A DNA stretch of 64,000 nucleotides from contig NZ_CP107567.1 in the NCBI RefSeq assembly GCF_025854275.1, positions 3,224,001 through 3,288,000 on the forward strand, in the 5' to 3' direction. Position numbers and translations under genes: made by a program. The notes under the pieces are model-generated. The model did not search any database. It had not been told where the DNA came from and saw only the letters and a program-made list of their open reading frames with translations. This stretch comes from Streptomyces peucetius (lineage in GTDB: Bacteria; Actinomycetota; Actinomycetes; Streptomycetales; Streptomycetaceae). Shown here piece by piece: positions 25,765 to 35,774 of this stretch (positions are counted from its first letter, which is position 1; every line of letters starts with the position of its first letter).

Positions 25765-26642
25765 GCAAGGTGAGCCTGGAGGGGCAGGTCGCGGTCGTCA
25801 CCGGCGCGGCGCGGGGCGTCGGCGAGCTGCTGGCGCGCAAACTCTCCGCGCGCGGCGCGAAGGTGGCGCTCGTCGGTCTCGAACCCGACGAGCTGAAGAA
25901 GGTCGCGGCCCGGCTGCACACCGAGGCCGACCACTGGCACGCGGACGTCACCGACCACGAGGCGATGGCGCGGGTGGCGCAGGAGGTCAAGGAGCGCTTC
26001 GGCAAGGTCGACATCGCGGTCGCCAACGCGGGCGTGGCAACGGGCGGTCCGTTCCTGCACTCCGACCCGGTCTCGTGGCGGCGGGTGATCGAGGTCAACC
26101 TGATCGGAAGTGCCGTGACGGGCCGGGCGTTCCTCCCCGTACTGATGGAGAGTCGCGGCTACTTCCTCCAGATCGCGTCCCTCGCCGCGATCACCCCCGC
26201 CCCCATGATGTCCGCGTACTGCGCGTCGAAGTCGGGTGTGGAGGCGTTCGCGCACAGCCTGCGGGCGGAGGTCGGCCACCGGGGCGTACGGGTCGGCGTC
26301 GGCTATCTGTCCTGGACCGACACCGACATGGTGCGTGGGGCCGACCAGGACGACGTGATGCGGGAGCTGCGGCAGCGGCTGCCGTGGCCGTCGAACCGGA
26401 CGTACCCGCTGGGCCCGGCGGTGGACCGGATCGTGGCGGGCATCGAGCGCCGTTCCGCGCATGTGTACGGACAGTGGTGGCTGCGCGGGATGCAGTCGAT
26501 CCGCGGGTACCTCCCGTCGCTCATCGGCACGGTGGGACAGCGCGAGATGCGCCGTTTCGAGCCGCGTCTCGGCTCGGTCTCGACGGGGCTCGTGGGGGCC
26601 GGCGGGGCCGCTGACGAGGCCGTTCGTACGGAGAGCCACTGA
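25761..26642 (+). CDS. SDR family oxidoreductase
   Basis: A 293-residue short-chain dehydrogenase: TGAARGVGE, VANAGVATG, IASLAAITPAPMMSAYCASK (Ser, Tyr, Lys). It has a C-terminal extension of about 50 residues after YLSWTDTDMVRG, of the kind seen in lipid-acting SDRs. It ends the monooxygenase/hydrolase/SDR operon, which reads as a small catabolic module for a ketone-bearing lipid or terpenoid; substrate unknown. Confidence 0.86.
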   Translation: MSKVSLEGQVAVVTGAARGVGELLARKLSARGAKVALVGLEPDELKKVAARLHTEADHWHADVTDHEAMARVAQEVKERFGKVDIAVANAGVATGGPFLHSDPVSWRRVIEVNLIGSAVTGRAFLPVLMESRGYFLQIASLAAITPAPMMSAYCASKSGVEAFAHSLRAEVGHRGVRVGVGYLSWTDTDMVRGADQDDVMRELRQRLPWPSNRTYPLGPAVDRIVAGIERRSAHVYGQWWLRGMQSIRGYLPSLIGTVGQREMRRFEPRLGSVSTGLVGAGGAADEAVRTESH

Positions 26643-26749
26643 GCGTCACTGATCGAAATGCGTGGTTTGTCGGTGCGTGCCAGGCTGGTCGCAGCCCCGG
26701 GAGGCAGCACTGCCCCCGGCCCCCAAACCCCTCATAGGAGTGACATTCC

Positions 26750-26980
26750 ATGGGCATCTCAGACCAGTTCAAGGACAAGGCCAACGAGATCGCGGACCAG
26801 GCGAAGCAGAAGTCCGGCAAGGGAGACCAGTCGCAGCGCGCACGCCGCGCCAAGGAGGAGGTCTCCGAACGGATGCAGGGCCGCGAGCAGCAGGGCGGCC
26901 GGTCCCGGGAGTCCATGCAGGAACGCGGCGAGGACGCGATGCGTGAGCGCCGTGACAGGCTCGAGGACTACGACGCCTGA
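26750..26980 (+). CDS. Small hydrophilic stress-type protein
   Basis: A 76-residue, highly charged protein starting MGISDQFKDKANEIADQAKQ with Lys/Glu/Arg/Gln-rich heptads and no hydrophobic core. It resembles CsbD-like or LEA-like small stress proteins common in Streptomyces, but lacks a signature I can rely on. AGGAG lies 9 nt upstream and a strong terminator follows, supporting a single expressed gene. Confidence 0.72.
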   Translation: MGISDQFKDKANEIADQAKQKSGKGDQSQRARRAKEEVSERMQGREQQGGRSRESMQERGEDAMRERRDRLEDYDA

Positions 26981-27012
26981 CGGGGCGGCGTAGGCCCTCG
27001 GGCCCGACGGAC

Positions 27013-27047
27013 AAGGGACGCACCCGCACACGCCGGGTGCGTCCTTT
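27013..27047 (+). terminator. Rho-independent terminator
   Basis: 11-bp perfect stem GGACGCACCCG / CGGGTGCGTCC around a 7-nt loop, followed by TTT, 35 bp after the small stress-type gene. Confidence 0.85.
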
Positions 27048-27170
27048 CCGTGTGCACTCCCCTGCCGGCGAGGCCAGTTCCCCTGAGCCGCCGGCGTCGG
27101 TCCCGTGGGCCGCCGACTGCCCTTGACGCGACATCAGTCCCCGTGGACCGCGACTGCCCTCGCCGCGGCG

Positions 27171-27968
27171 TCAGTTCTCGTAGACCGCCGTCACGGGCGC
27201 GTGGTCGGACCACCGTTCGCCGTGCGTCGCCGCCCGCTCCACCCACGCCTTCACCGCGCGCCCGGCCAGACCGGGCGTCGCCACCTGGTAGTCGATGCGC
27301 CAGCCGGTGTCGTTGTCGAAGGCGCGGCCGCGGTAGGACCACCAGCTGTACGGGCCCTCCTGGTCGGGGTGGAGGGCGCGGACCACGTCCACGTATTCGG
27401 CCTCGTCGAAGACGCGGCCGAGCCACTCCCGCTCCTCGGGCAGGAAGCCGGAGCTCTTCCGGTTGCCCCTCCAGTTCTTGAGGTCGGCCTCGCGGTGCGC
27501 GATGTTCCAGTCACCGCAGACGACGACCTCGCGGCCGTCGGCCGCCGCGCGGGCCCGCAGCTCCTTCAGGTACGGCAGGAACTCGCCCATGAAGCGCATC
27601 TTCTCGTCCTGCCGCTCCGTGCCGACCTCACCGGACGGCAGGTACAGGCTGGCGACCGTGACACCCGGCAGGTCGGCCTCGACGTACCGGCCGCTGCCGT
27701 CGAACTCGCTCGAACCGAAGCCGATCCGCACCGCGTCGGGTTCCCGCCGTGTGTAGAGGGAGACGCCCGCGCGGCCCTTCGCCGCGGCAGGGGCGTGCAC
27801 CGTGAACCAGCCGTCGGGGTCGCGCACCTCGGCCGGCAGCTGGTCGGCGGTGGCGCGTACCTCCTGGAGGCAGATCGCGTCGGCGGCGGTCGTCGCCAGC
27901 CACTCGACGAAGCCCTTCTTCGCGGCGGCCCGGAGACCGTTCACATTTACGGAGGTCACGGTGAGCAT
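27171..27968 (-). CDS. xthA: Exodeoxyribonuclease III
   Basis: A 265-residue EEP-fold nuclease. VNVNGLRAAAKKGF, CLQEVRA (metal-binding Glu), GDWNIAHREADLKNW and RIDYQVAT, ending SDHAPVTAVY (catalytic Asp-His), are the XthA motifs. It repairs AP sites and 3' blocks in DNA. ATG at 27968 gives the standard MLTVTSVNVNG start. Confidence 0.93.
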   Translation of the reverse strand: MLTVTSVNVNGLRAAAKKGFVEWLATTAADAICLQEVRATADQLPAEVRDPDGWFTVHAPAAAKGRAGVSLYTRREPDAVRIGFGSSEFDGSGRYVEADLPGVTVASLYLPSGEVGTERQDEKMRFMGEFLPYLKELRARAAADGREVVVCGDWNIAHREADLKNWRGNRKSSGFLPEEREWLGRVFDEAEYVDVVRALHPDQEGPYSWWSYRGRAFDNDTGWRIDYQVATPGLAGRAVKAWVERAATHGERWSDHAPVTAVYEN

Positions 27969-28018
27969 CCCGGCACCATACCGGCAGACGCCATTCGCAT
28001 ACACGTACGCTTTCCGGC

Positions 28019-28504
28019 ATGCATGTCAGAACTGTGGGCTTCGATCACCCGGACGCGGTGAAGCTCAACGACCAGGTCCAGCTCGAGTACGTCCAGCGTT
28101 ACGGGGACGACGGTGACGCCACGCCGCTCGACCCGTCGATGTTCGTACCGCCGCGTGGCCTTTATCTCATCGCCTACGACAACCGGGACCGTCCCCTCGC
28201 GACCGGCGGCTGGCGCACCCAGGACGCGAACCCGGAGGGGTACTCGGACGGCGACGCCGAGCTCAAGCGCATGTATGTGATCCCCGAGGCCCGCGGCCTG
28301 GGCCTGGCCCGCCGCATCCTCGCCGCGCTGGAGGAGGACGCCCGTGCGGCCGGCCGGATCCGCATGGTGCTGGAGACCGGTGACATGCAGCCGGAGGCGA
28401 TCGCGCTCTACGCCTCCAGCGGCTACGAGCCGTGCCCGAAATTCGGCTACTACCGGGAGTACGAGAGCAGCCGCTGCATGGCCAAGTTGTTGACGCGCCC
28501 CTGA
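28019..28504 (+). CDS. GNAT family N-acetyltransferase
   Basis: A 161-residue GNAT enzyme. AELKRMYVIPEARGLGLARRILAALEEDA is motif A with the acetyl-CoA pyrophosphate loop, and IALYASSGYEPCPKFGYY is motif B. It N-acetylates an unknown amine. There is no clear Shine-Dalgarno and a -10-like tract lies just upstream, so it may be leaderless. Confidence 0.87.
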   Translation: MHVRTVGFDHPDAVKLNDQVQLEYVQRYGDDGDATPLDPSMFVPPRGLYLIAYDNRDRPLATGGWRTQDANPEGYSDGDAELKRMYVIPEARGLGLARRILAALEEDARAAGRIRMVLETGDMQPEAIALYASSGYEPCPKFGYYREYESSRCMAKLLTRP

Positions 28505-28614
28505 CATAATTACGGGATTCGTGGCACTCTGCCTCACGCACGCCGATCCGCACCGCCTCGCCCCCCTCCCCGCCCGAGCACGTCCGCGGGCGGGCACGGC
28601 AGAAGGAGACATGC

Positions 28615-29562
28615 GTGAGACGCCACCGCTTTGCCGCCACGGTCCTGACCGCCGTCGGCGCCCTGCTCGCCGGGGCCCTGTCCACCACCTCCGCCGGCGC
28701 CGCCCCGCCCCCGGCCCCCGCACCTTCGTCGTTCGCCCCGCAGCAGGCGGCCGACGGCTTCTGGACCGCCGAGCGGATGCGCGGCGCCACCCCGCTCGAC
28801 CTGATCCACGTCACCCCCGGCTCCGTCCGGGCTCCCGTGCCGGCCGCCGTCGGGGCGGAAACCATCATCGGCCCGACCTCCTTCCCGCAGGCCGGCGGCC
28901 CGTGGACCGGGGGCGGCGCGGTGGTGAAGACCTCAGGCCGGGTGTTCTTCACCTTCCAGGGCCGTACGGCCTCCTGCTCCGGCAACTCGGTCACCAGCCA
29001 GAACGGCAGCACGGTCATGACCGCCGGCCACTGCGTGAAGTACCAGGGCTCCTGGCACACCGACTGGATCTTCGTCCCCGGCTACGACAACGGCCAGGCT
29101 CCGTACGGCCGGTGGAGCGCGACGAAGACGTTCGCCACGCAGCAGTGGGCGGCGAGCGAGGACATCAACTACGACGTGGGCGCAGCCGTCGTCGCCCCGT
29201 TGAACGGCAGGACCCTCGCCGAGACGGTCGGGGCGCAGGGCCTGAAGTTCAACGGCGGCTACAACAAGGCCATGTACGCCTTCGGCTTCCCGGCGGCCGA
29301 TCCGTACGACGGCAGCAAGCTGATCCACTGCAGCGGCAACAGCTCGAAGGACTTCCTGTTCTCCCAGGACCACAGCCTCGGCTGCAACATGACGGGCGGC
29401 TCCAGTGGCGGCCCCTGGTTCGAGTCCTTCGACGAGGCCACCGGCACCGGCCTCCAGGTCTCGGTGAACAGCTTCGGCTACCGGTTCCTGCCGAACCGCA
29501 TGTTCGGCCCGTACTTCGGCCCCGAGGCCAAGTCGGTCTACGACCAGGCCCAGGCGACCTGA
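28615..29562 (+). CDS. Secreted trypsin-like serine protease
   Basis: A 315-residue exported protease. Signal peptide at residues 1-30 (ends SAGAAPP), then a pro-segment to about residue 85, then a chymotrypsin-fold domain with catalytic His in MTAGHCV, Asp in INYDVGAAVV and Ser in GGSSGGPWFE. Cysteines in RTASCSGNS/GHC and HCSGNS/LGCNM can form two disulfides. This matches the S1B/V8-like secreted proteases of Streptomyces. GTG at 28615 follows AAGGAG by 7 nt. Confidence 0.9.
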   Translation: MRRHRFAATVLTAVGALLAGALSTTSAGAAPPPAPAPSSFAPQQAADGFWTAERMRGATPLDLIHVTPGSVRAPVPAAVGAETIIGPTSFPQAGGPWTGGGAVVKTSGRVFFTFQGRTASCSGNSVTSQNGSTVMTAGHCVKYQGSWHTDWIFVPGYDNGQAPYGRWSATKTFATQQWAASEDINYDVGAAVVAPLNGRTLAETVGAQGLKFNGGYNKAMYAFGFPAADPYDGSKLIHCSGNSSKDFLFSQDHSLGCNMTGGSSGGPWFESFDEATGTGLQVSVNSFGYRFLPNRMFGPYFGPEAKSVYDQAQAT

Positions 29563-29598
29563 CGCTGTAGAGCGCCTCAGCAAGCCAACACGGCACGC

Positions 29599-29626
29599 GG
29601 CCCTGGCGTATCCCTCCGCCAGGGCC
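29599..29626 (+). terminator. Hairpin terminator after protease gene
   Basis: 10-bp perfect stem GGCCCTGGCG / CGCCAGGGCC with an 8-nt loop. It lies between two converging genes and may serve both. Confidence 0.75.
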
Positions 29627-29631
29627 ACCTT

Positions 29632-32600
29632 CTACGGCCTGGCGCCCGGCCCCGAAACCGCTCCAGCGTGCCCGCCCGCCCTCGTCAGCGCCAGCTCGCG
29701 GTCCGGTGTCGTGTACGCCGCCGCGGCAAGTTCCTTCACGAGGCCGGTCGCGTCGCTGCCGTGTCGGCCGAGCCTGGCAAGCAGGCCGGCGGCCTCGCGC
29801 AGTATGGCGGCTCGCGGTCCGGTGGTATCGGTGCCGGTGCCGGTTTCAGTGCCGAGTAGTCCGGCGTGTCGCTCCAGTGCGGCCCGCACCCCGGCCACGT
29901 TTTTCTCGAACTCGTCCGCCTTGGCGCGTACTTCCCCAGCGAGCTTGTTGACGTTCCGCGCGTACGGGTGGGCCTTGGCAGGCACGCCGAAAAGGCGTGC
30001 GGCACGCTCGCGGGCCTTGTCGTACTCCGCTTCGCCAGGCAGCGGCTGGGAGCGCAGCGACCAGCCGGGACCGATCGCGGAGAGCTCGGGTGCGGTGTTC
30101 TCCGCCCCGGAGTTGAGCGCCCAGGCGCGGTCGTCGAGGAGCGCGTACGCGGTGATCAGCAGGTTGCTGGTCTGCCGGTCGAGGCCGGTGTACTCGAGGG
30201 GCTTCTCGGTGATCCAGCGGCGGATGTTCTCGACGGCGAGCTCATCTCGCTCACCGTGCTGCGCGGCTGCCTGGTTGATGCGGGTGCGCCAGTCGGCGCG
30301 CAGCACCAGCGGGCCGTCGTGGACGGTGCCGAGCTCGAGTGGTTCCACGATCCGTTTGACGGTCGCGAGGTCCTTCGGCTCCACCTCCACCCGGCCGTCC
30401 TCGTCCATGGCCTTGGTGATCCATTCGAGGGCGGTACGCAGTTCGCCCGGGGTGACGGCCTTCCGCTGCCCGTGGCGGTCGGTGCCGAAGTCCGGGTGCT
30501 TGGCGTGGCAGGCGCCGAACATTCCGTCGGCGAGGTGCTGCACATTGTCCGCGAACGACTTGCCGCCCTCGAGTTCGGGGCGCGGGTACCTCGGCTCGAG
30601 CGACAGGACGTGGCGGCCGTCGACCACCTCGGCGGCGGTGGTGCCCTCCCGCGGCTGGGAGATGCCGTGCACCTCGCCGAGCGCGGCAACGAGGGTGCTG
30701 GTGAGCGTGTCGCGCCCGAGTTCGAGCTGACGCCTGGCCTCGACCCGGTCGTCGGGCGCGTAGGTGCGGGTGTACTCGTCCAGCCGGTTGCGTTCCAGCA
30801 GGAAGTTGATCCGCATCAGCCGGCCGAGCTGTGCCTTGCGTTGTTCGGAGAAGAAGTCCGGCAGCCACACCAGGGTGGGAGCTTCGAGGTTCTCCTGCAG
30901 TTTGGTGACCCGCTGGAAGTCATAGCTGAAGAAGCGGTGGGTCTCGTCGTCCCAGGGATAGTCGACAACGAAGCAGACCCGGCCGTCCTCGGGCGGGGTG
31001 AACCGCTCGTCCGCCAGCTCACGCGGGTCTCCCGCATTCCCGAACACGAACTCGACCGTGCGCCGGGTGCCCCGCCAGAGGATCTCCTTCTCGTCGAACA
31101 GTCCCTCCTTGACGCCGAACTGCTCCCACAGCTGGTCCCGCACTCACACCCGGCGCGTGCCCACCCTGTCCTCTCCGGCGACGGCGTCGAGCAGCGGCTC
31201 GACGTCCAGGTCGGACAGATGCAGTGAGGACATCGGGTCGGAGCGGCCCTCAGCGAGCAGTTCGCTGTGGAACTTGCCCTGCAGGCTCTGCATCCGCTCG
31301 GCGACCTTGTCGCCGGGCGGCACGGTCCGCGACCGTACCGAGCCGTGGTTGAGCGCGGCGAGCCGGGTGCCGGTGAGCCTGCGCAGGGCGGGCACGTCGG
31401 GGGCAAGTGCGGCCAGCAGCAGGGTCTTGACGAAGCGGTCGTCGGCAATGAGGTCCGGGGGGGCCTCGCGGCCGTACTGCTCCAGCAGGTACTGGCGGAC
31501 CCTGAGGTGGAATTTCTCCACCGCGTCGGACTCGTGCTTGAGCTACTCGGTGAAGACTGCGCCCGTGCCGTCGACGAGGACGTCCCACAGGTCGCCGAGC
31601 GGAATGAGCCGGCCCAGTGGTGCGGTGGCGTTACTCTCCAGCAGTTGCTGGACCAGTTTGAGACCGCTGCGTTCGCGCTGGAGCGCGCCGGACAGCGCGA
31701 CCAGCACGTTCAGCAGGGCGGGCGAGAGCGGGTAGACGGCGCGGAAGTCGTTCCAGTCGGCGTTGGTGGCCCCCTGGTCGTCCAGTAGGACGTCCTTGAC
31801 CTGCTGATTGGACCGGTCGATACCGGCGAAGGCGCTCTCCAGCACCTCTTCCTTGCCCGCCCTGGCCCGCAGCACCCGCTCCTTGATATCTCCGGAAGGT
31901 TGCGGTCCTCCAGATTGATGACGGTGAAGGGTCCTTCAGGTACTCCAGCGCCTGCTCCATGTTCTGCACGTCGGAGCCGAGGATGTCCTTGCCGACGAGC
32001 TGGGAGAGGTCACGCTGGCGGGAGATGAAGGAGACGATCGGCACCGGCCGGTCGGCGTTGCCCGACTCGATCAGCTTGACGAGTTTCTGGATCTCCTCGT
32101 TCACCCAGGTGCGGTCGCGCATACGGGCCTGGAGCCAGAGGATCAGCTCGTCGAGGAAGAGCACCACACCGTGGTAGCCGAGGGTCCGGGCGTGCTTGCT
32201 GATCTCGCTGAGCCCGTCGTCCAGCGGCACGAAAGCGTGCGCGTCACCCGACTTGCCGGTGGCGTACGACTTCATGGGGCCGCTGAGTAGGGCCGACACC
32301 AGGTGCGTCCGGCGCGCGTCGCCGGCGGGTGCGGCGAAGGCCGCGTCGAGCTCCGCACCCGTCCACGGGATGGCGGCCACGGCTCCGATGGGGGCCAGGT
32401 CCTCGTCGTCGGCAGAGGCTGCGGTGATGGGCCGCAGACCGTCGTCGGCGGCGGGGGTCGTGGCGGCGGTGGGCAGCAGCGACGCGAACGCCTCGTCGCC
32501 GAGCGACTCGCGCAGCGCACGGGCGTCCTCCAGCAGCGCGTCCGCCTTGTACACCGATGGGGTGGGCGCGTCCGGGTGTTTGGCGCGGACCGTCTTGACG

Positions 32601-33025
32601 TAGCCGTCGAGCAGCGCGGAGTCGAGGTTCGCGGCGCCGACCAGGTGATAGGGCACCATCAGGAAGTTCTTCCCGGGCAGCCAGTCGTCGTGCTCGACGA
32701 TCACCTCACGCAGACGCTGCTTGCCCCGCGTGGCAGGGTCGCCGTTGAGCACGGCGTGCAGCACGGTCAGGAAGTGGCTCTTGCCCGCGCCGAAGGAGCC
32801 GTGCAGATAGGCGGCGTACGAGGAGTTCTTGCGCACGGCGCCGCGGATCAGCCGGAGCGCCTTGTCGAACTCCTTGGCCAACTGCTCGGTGACCACGTAG
32901 TCGGCGACCGATCCGGCGGCGGCATCTGTGAAGCCCTGGGACAGCGCGACCTTGAAGTCGCCGGCGTGGGCGTCCTCCTTGATGTCGGGGACGTCCTTCA
33001 GCATGACATCGCTGCCCCTGGCCAT
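29632..33025 (-). pseudogene. pglY: Degenerate pglY (BREX type 2 / Pgl ATPase)
   Basis: Taken end to end on the minus strand this is about 1130 codons of a PglY-like P-loop protein. The N-terminal part holds [10 protein letters not shown] (Walker A) and [13 protein letters not shown] (Walker B). Two single-base deletions break the frame: one in the CCC near 31932 (EYLKDP then [14 protein letters not shown]) and one near 31890 (LPEI then [10 protein letters not shown]). An in-frame TAG at 31543-31545 separates GTGAVFTE from LKHESDAVEKFH, and an in-frame TGA at 31144-31146 separates GEDRVGTRRV from VRDQLWEQFG. Four independent lesions mean it is dead. PglY normally acts with PglW, PglX and PglZ in phage defence; pglZ, expected directly downstream, is absent. 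Confidence 0.88.
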
Positions 33026-33347
33026 CAGCCGCTGCTGCTCCCCACCGCGTCCCGCCCGGCCGCCCTTCCCGGGGGCCGGTCACTCAGCGGAGCCTCGTCG
33101 TCACGGGATCCGCGTTCACCGTTCCTCCATCCTGCCAGTTCGCTGCGACGATCGAGGACGGTCCGCGGCGCAGCGGGGGTCGCGCGGGCCTCGGCCCGTC
33201 GCTCAGCTCGGATCGTGAATGGAGGTGGTGCCGCCGAAGCCGTCAACGACCACTTGTGCCGTGGAGCCGTCGCGGAGCTGACCTTCTCTCCCGAGCCCCT
33301 GGCCTGCAGAGGTGCGTGAATCCTCCCGATCCACATCGCCGAGGAGG
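33026..33347. other. Interval between pglY remnant and immunity gene
   Basis: 322 bp with no gene I can support. It should contain the former pglY promoter and the end of the toxin operon transcript. I see no convincing hairpin. Confidence 0.5.
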
Positions 33348-33998
33348 TTACTTCCGATGAGTGATTATCTCGCGGACGTCGTTCAGCCAGCGCCGCAAGG
33401 AGACGCCCTTTGGTGGACCGATACGCAGACCGAGTGTTTGACTTGATTCACGCAGGGAAACGTCATCCGCGTTCAAGACCAGAAATTGTTGGATTTCCGC
33501 GGCGACAGTGCGCAGGTCATCCTCTGAAACGCCGTCAAGATAATCATCGACCGCCTCCCTGTGCGAGGCGTACTCGACATCGAAGTCTTGATGGAAGTAG
33601 GCGCTCAGGAAGTGTGCAAGTTCTGGAAAGCGTTCCTTCCACTCCCAAGTCGTCTGGGGTGCGACTGGAGCGGGCGGCTCGGAGCCCTCAAGAAAATGAG
33701 CCAGGTGCTGACGGACGAGGAGAAGGCATGCTTCTACGTTCGAACCGACGGGGGGTGCGATGTGAGGCAACAGATCGACATCGTCCGCGATCTCTTCGCT
33801 GAACAGCCCTCTTGAAAGGAGATCGTCGATCTCGGCCGCCGCTGCGGCTGCCCGGCCCGGGTGGCGGGCGGCCTGCCGCAAGAATGCAGCGAGCGCAACT
33901 CCAGGGTGATCGGGAGTGTCATCGAAGGTGTAACCGGTCTCCTCATAGGAACGCAGCAGGTTCCGCAGCTCCTTGAAGCGGTCGCTGTACGACGTCAT
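33348..33998 (-). CDS. Immunity protein of polymorphic toxin (CdiI-like)
   Basis: A 216-residue acidic cytosolic protein directly downstream (23 bp) of an RNase A-like toxin. Its second half, PELAHFLSAYFHQDFDVEY then REAVDDYLDG and LRTVAAEIQQFL, matches the contact-dependent-inhibition immunity family (CdiI_2 type) that partners such toxins. It presumably binds and blocks the toxin domain in the producer and its kin. The first half (residues 1-100) is a separate alpha-helical segment. GC content is visibly lower than in neighbouring housekeeping genes, as expected for horizontally moving toxin-immunity modules. Confidence 0.78.
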   Translation of the reverse strand: MTSYSDRFKELRNLLRSYEETGYTFDDTPDHPGVALAAFLRQAARHPGRAAAAAAEIDDLLSRGLFSEEIADDVDLLPHIAPPVGSNVEACLLLVRQHLAHFLEGSEPPAPVAPQTTWEWKERFPELAHFLSAYFHQDFDVEYASHREAVDDYLDGVSEDDLRTVAAEIQQFLVLNADDVSLRESSQTLGLRIGPPKGVSLRRWLNDVREIITHRK

Positions 33999-34021
33999 TG
34001 ATGTCTCAACTGGTTTCTGTG

Positions 34022-35257
34022 TTAGTTAATGGGATATGAGGTGAGGATCCGATACCCTGATTCGGCCGACGGGTCGCGCTTCAGGACCACTTGTACGCCG
34101 TTGACCCATTCTACCGGCAATCCGTTCCGGAAGTTGTGCCGGGTCATGCTCACGCCCGTGAACTCGTCGAAGTGCGCCGAAAAATCAAACTTCTTCTTGT
34201 TTCCGGCGAGCCAGGCGGTGATCTCCTTTTGGTGACCCATCATGGCGGCGTCCGTGAACTTTTGCGCGGATGCTTCGTCCACATATCGGGACGCCACGCC
34301 CATGCCGGGATTATTTCGCAGCCGGTCCCGCAGGTAGTGCGTCGTGACGTCCACATGACGGTCTATGGTGTGCGAACCGTTCTTCCCCTCGTCCCCCGCG
34401 ATGTCCGCCCTGTGCTGCGGTGGATTGAGCTGCCCTCTTCGCTTCGAGCGCGGCCATGCGTTGTAATCACTCTCTCGTAGCAGCAGGTGCCCGTTGGGGT
34501 AGGCCAGTTCGGGGCCCCGCACGTTGATCGGGATTCCCTGGAACATCTTGACGAACCCGCCGGCGTCCGATGCGGCTCGTACGGTTCCGGCTCCCGCGCC
34601 GAGCGCGCCGCCGAAGACGGCTCCGTAGGCGGCGGCGTCCTGCGCCTGGGAGAGATTGAAGCCGTCCTGCAGGCCGGTTGAGATCTTCAAGGGCTGAGCG
34701 ACCGCTAGCTCGACCGTCACGGACTCGATGCTGCCGAAGACGACTCCTGTGAGCGTGATCGCTGCGATATTGGCCACAGTCGTCGATACGGTGACTCCGA
34801 GCCCTGCTGCGAGTTCGATGATGGTGGTTGCGGCGGCAGCCGAAGCGGCAGTGGAGAGACCGAAGGTGAAGACCGCCAGCCCGATGCCCGCTGCGATGGT
34901 GGCTGCCGCGATCCCGATCTCTGTCCAAAGCTGCTGGATCGCGTCGTCGACTGCGTCTGCGAACTCCTCCAGCGCCTTTGCCATCTGACGTGCCACTGCC
35001 GCCAGGTCGTCCAGCCAGCCCTGGGCGCACTCCCTGTGGTACCGGCTCCAGAAGACCTCGAAGGCGTCGATCGCCTCGCCCTTGTTGTTGCGGATGAGGG
35101 ATGCAGCCTTGCCGTTGGATATTCGGCACACGTCATCGACGGCGTCAGCGAAGTCACGCCAGTGCCCTGCCGCCGCGCGCAGACTGCCCGAGTTTGCGTC
35201 CGGCCACCACATCCCCATCTTCATGAGGACGTCCTTGGCGGTCTCCTCGACGCTCAC
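34022..35257 (-). CDS. Type VII-type polymorphic toxin with RNase A-like C-terminal domain
   Basis: A 411-residue modular toxin. Residues 1-125 form a helical WXG100/LXG-like secretion domain, residues about 125-205 are glycine/alanine-rich hydrophobic helices, and after a pretoxin linker residues 294-411 form a bacterial RNase A-type domain (CdiA-CT class). HTIDRHVDVTTHYLRDRL and YRILTSYP are its ends. H301, R312, T406 and Y408 reproduce the His-(11)-Arg and Thr-x-Tyr spacing I recall for the active site of the YkrI CdiA toxin. It should cleave RNA in rival cells after export by a type VII-like system. GTG start overlaps the stop of the adaptor gene by four bases (GTGA). Confidence 0.82.
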   Translation of the reverse strand: MSVEETAKDVLMKMGMWWPDANSGSLRAAAGHWRDFADAVDDVCRISNGKAASLIRNNKGEAIDAFEVFWSRYHRECAQGWLDDLAAVARQMAKALEEFADAVDDAIQQLWTEIGIAAATIAAGIGLAVFTFGLSTAASAAAATTIIELAAGLGVTVSTTVANIAAITLTGVVFGSIESVTVELAVAQPLKISTGLQDGFNLSQAQDAAAYGAVFGGALGAGAGTVRAASDAGGFVKMFQGIPINVRGPELAYPNGHLLLRESDYNAWPRSKRRGQLNPPQHRADIAGDEGKNGSHTIDRHVDVTTHYLRDRLRNNPGMGVASRYVDEASAQKFTDAAMMGHQKEITAWLAGNKKKFDFSAHFDEFTGVSMTRHNFRNGLPVEWVNGVQVVLKRDPSAESGYRILTSYPIN

Positions 35258-35613
35258 TTGGCGCTGCCGTCGTGCGCCCCGCCGTCAGCCTTGACCCTTG
35301 CGAACATGGCGGCGATCAGCGCCTCGTTCTCGATGTGCCCGTCTGCCATGTCCGTCATTGCCAGGTGAATGCTGGCCAGACCGTCGATCAGGATGCCGGT
35401 CGACTGTTTGATCTGTTTCACGTGTGGCAGGTAGGTGTCTGCGAACTGCGATCCCTGCTCGTCATCGCCCCAGGGTGTGCCGAGCTCACCGAGCTTTTCC
35501 GCCAGAGTCTTGGCGGCAAGCTGCAGCGCCGCGCTCTGTTCCTGGAATGTTGGAGCCGACGCCTTCAGATCAGCTGTCTTGATGTCGAGTATCTGCTTCG
35601 GTGTCTCAACCAC
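35254..35613 (-). CDS. WXG100/ESAT-6-like adaptor
   Basis: A 119-residue all-helical protein; two helices flank LGELGTPWGDDEQGSQF, which occupies the WXG hairpin position (W-G-D in place of W-x-G). GTG at 35613 follows GGGGGAG by 8 nt. Small helical proteins of this kind are encoded just before LXG/WXG toxins and act as export partners or chaperones. Overlaps the toxin start by four bases, so adaptor, toxin and immunity form one operon. Confidence 0.75.
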   Translation of the reverse strand: MVETPKQILDIKTADLKASAPTFQEQSAALQLAAKTLAEKLGELGTPWGDDEQGSQFADTYLPHVKQIKQSTGILIDGLASIHLAMTDMADGHIENEALIAAMFARVKADGGAHDGSAK

Positions 35614-35774
35614 CGCAAGTCTCCCCCGTGTTGTAGTGCAGGCCTGATGACGGTAGCTCATCGACATGTGCACACCACAAGGAGGTGATCGGTCAAAGGA
35701 TGCCGTTGAGGGGTTCCACGTCGTCGTGTGGCCTCGGTACTTGATCACGCAACTACGCCGAAGCCCTGCACGTG

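Noticed and set aside
31543..31875. Separate small gene inside pglY
   Set aside because: Both flanks continue PglY-like sequence once the frameshift and TAG are allowed for, so it is a fragment of one pseudogene.
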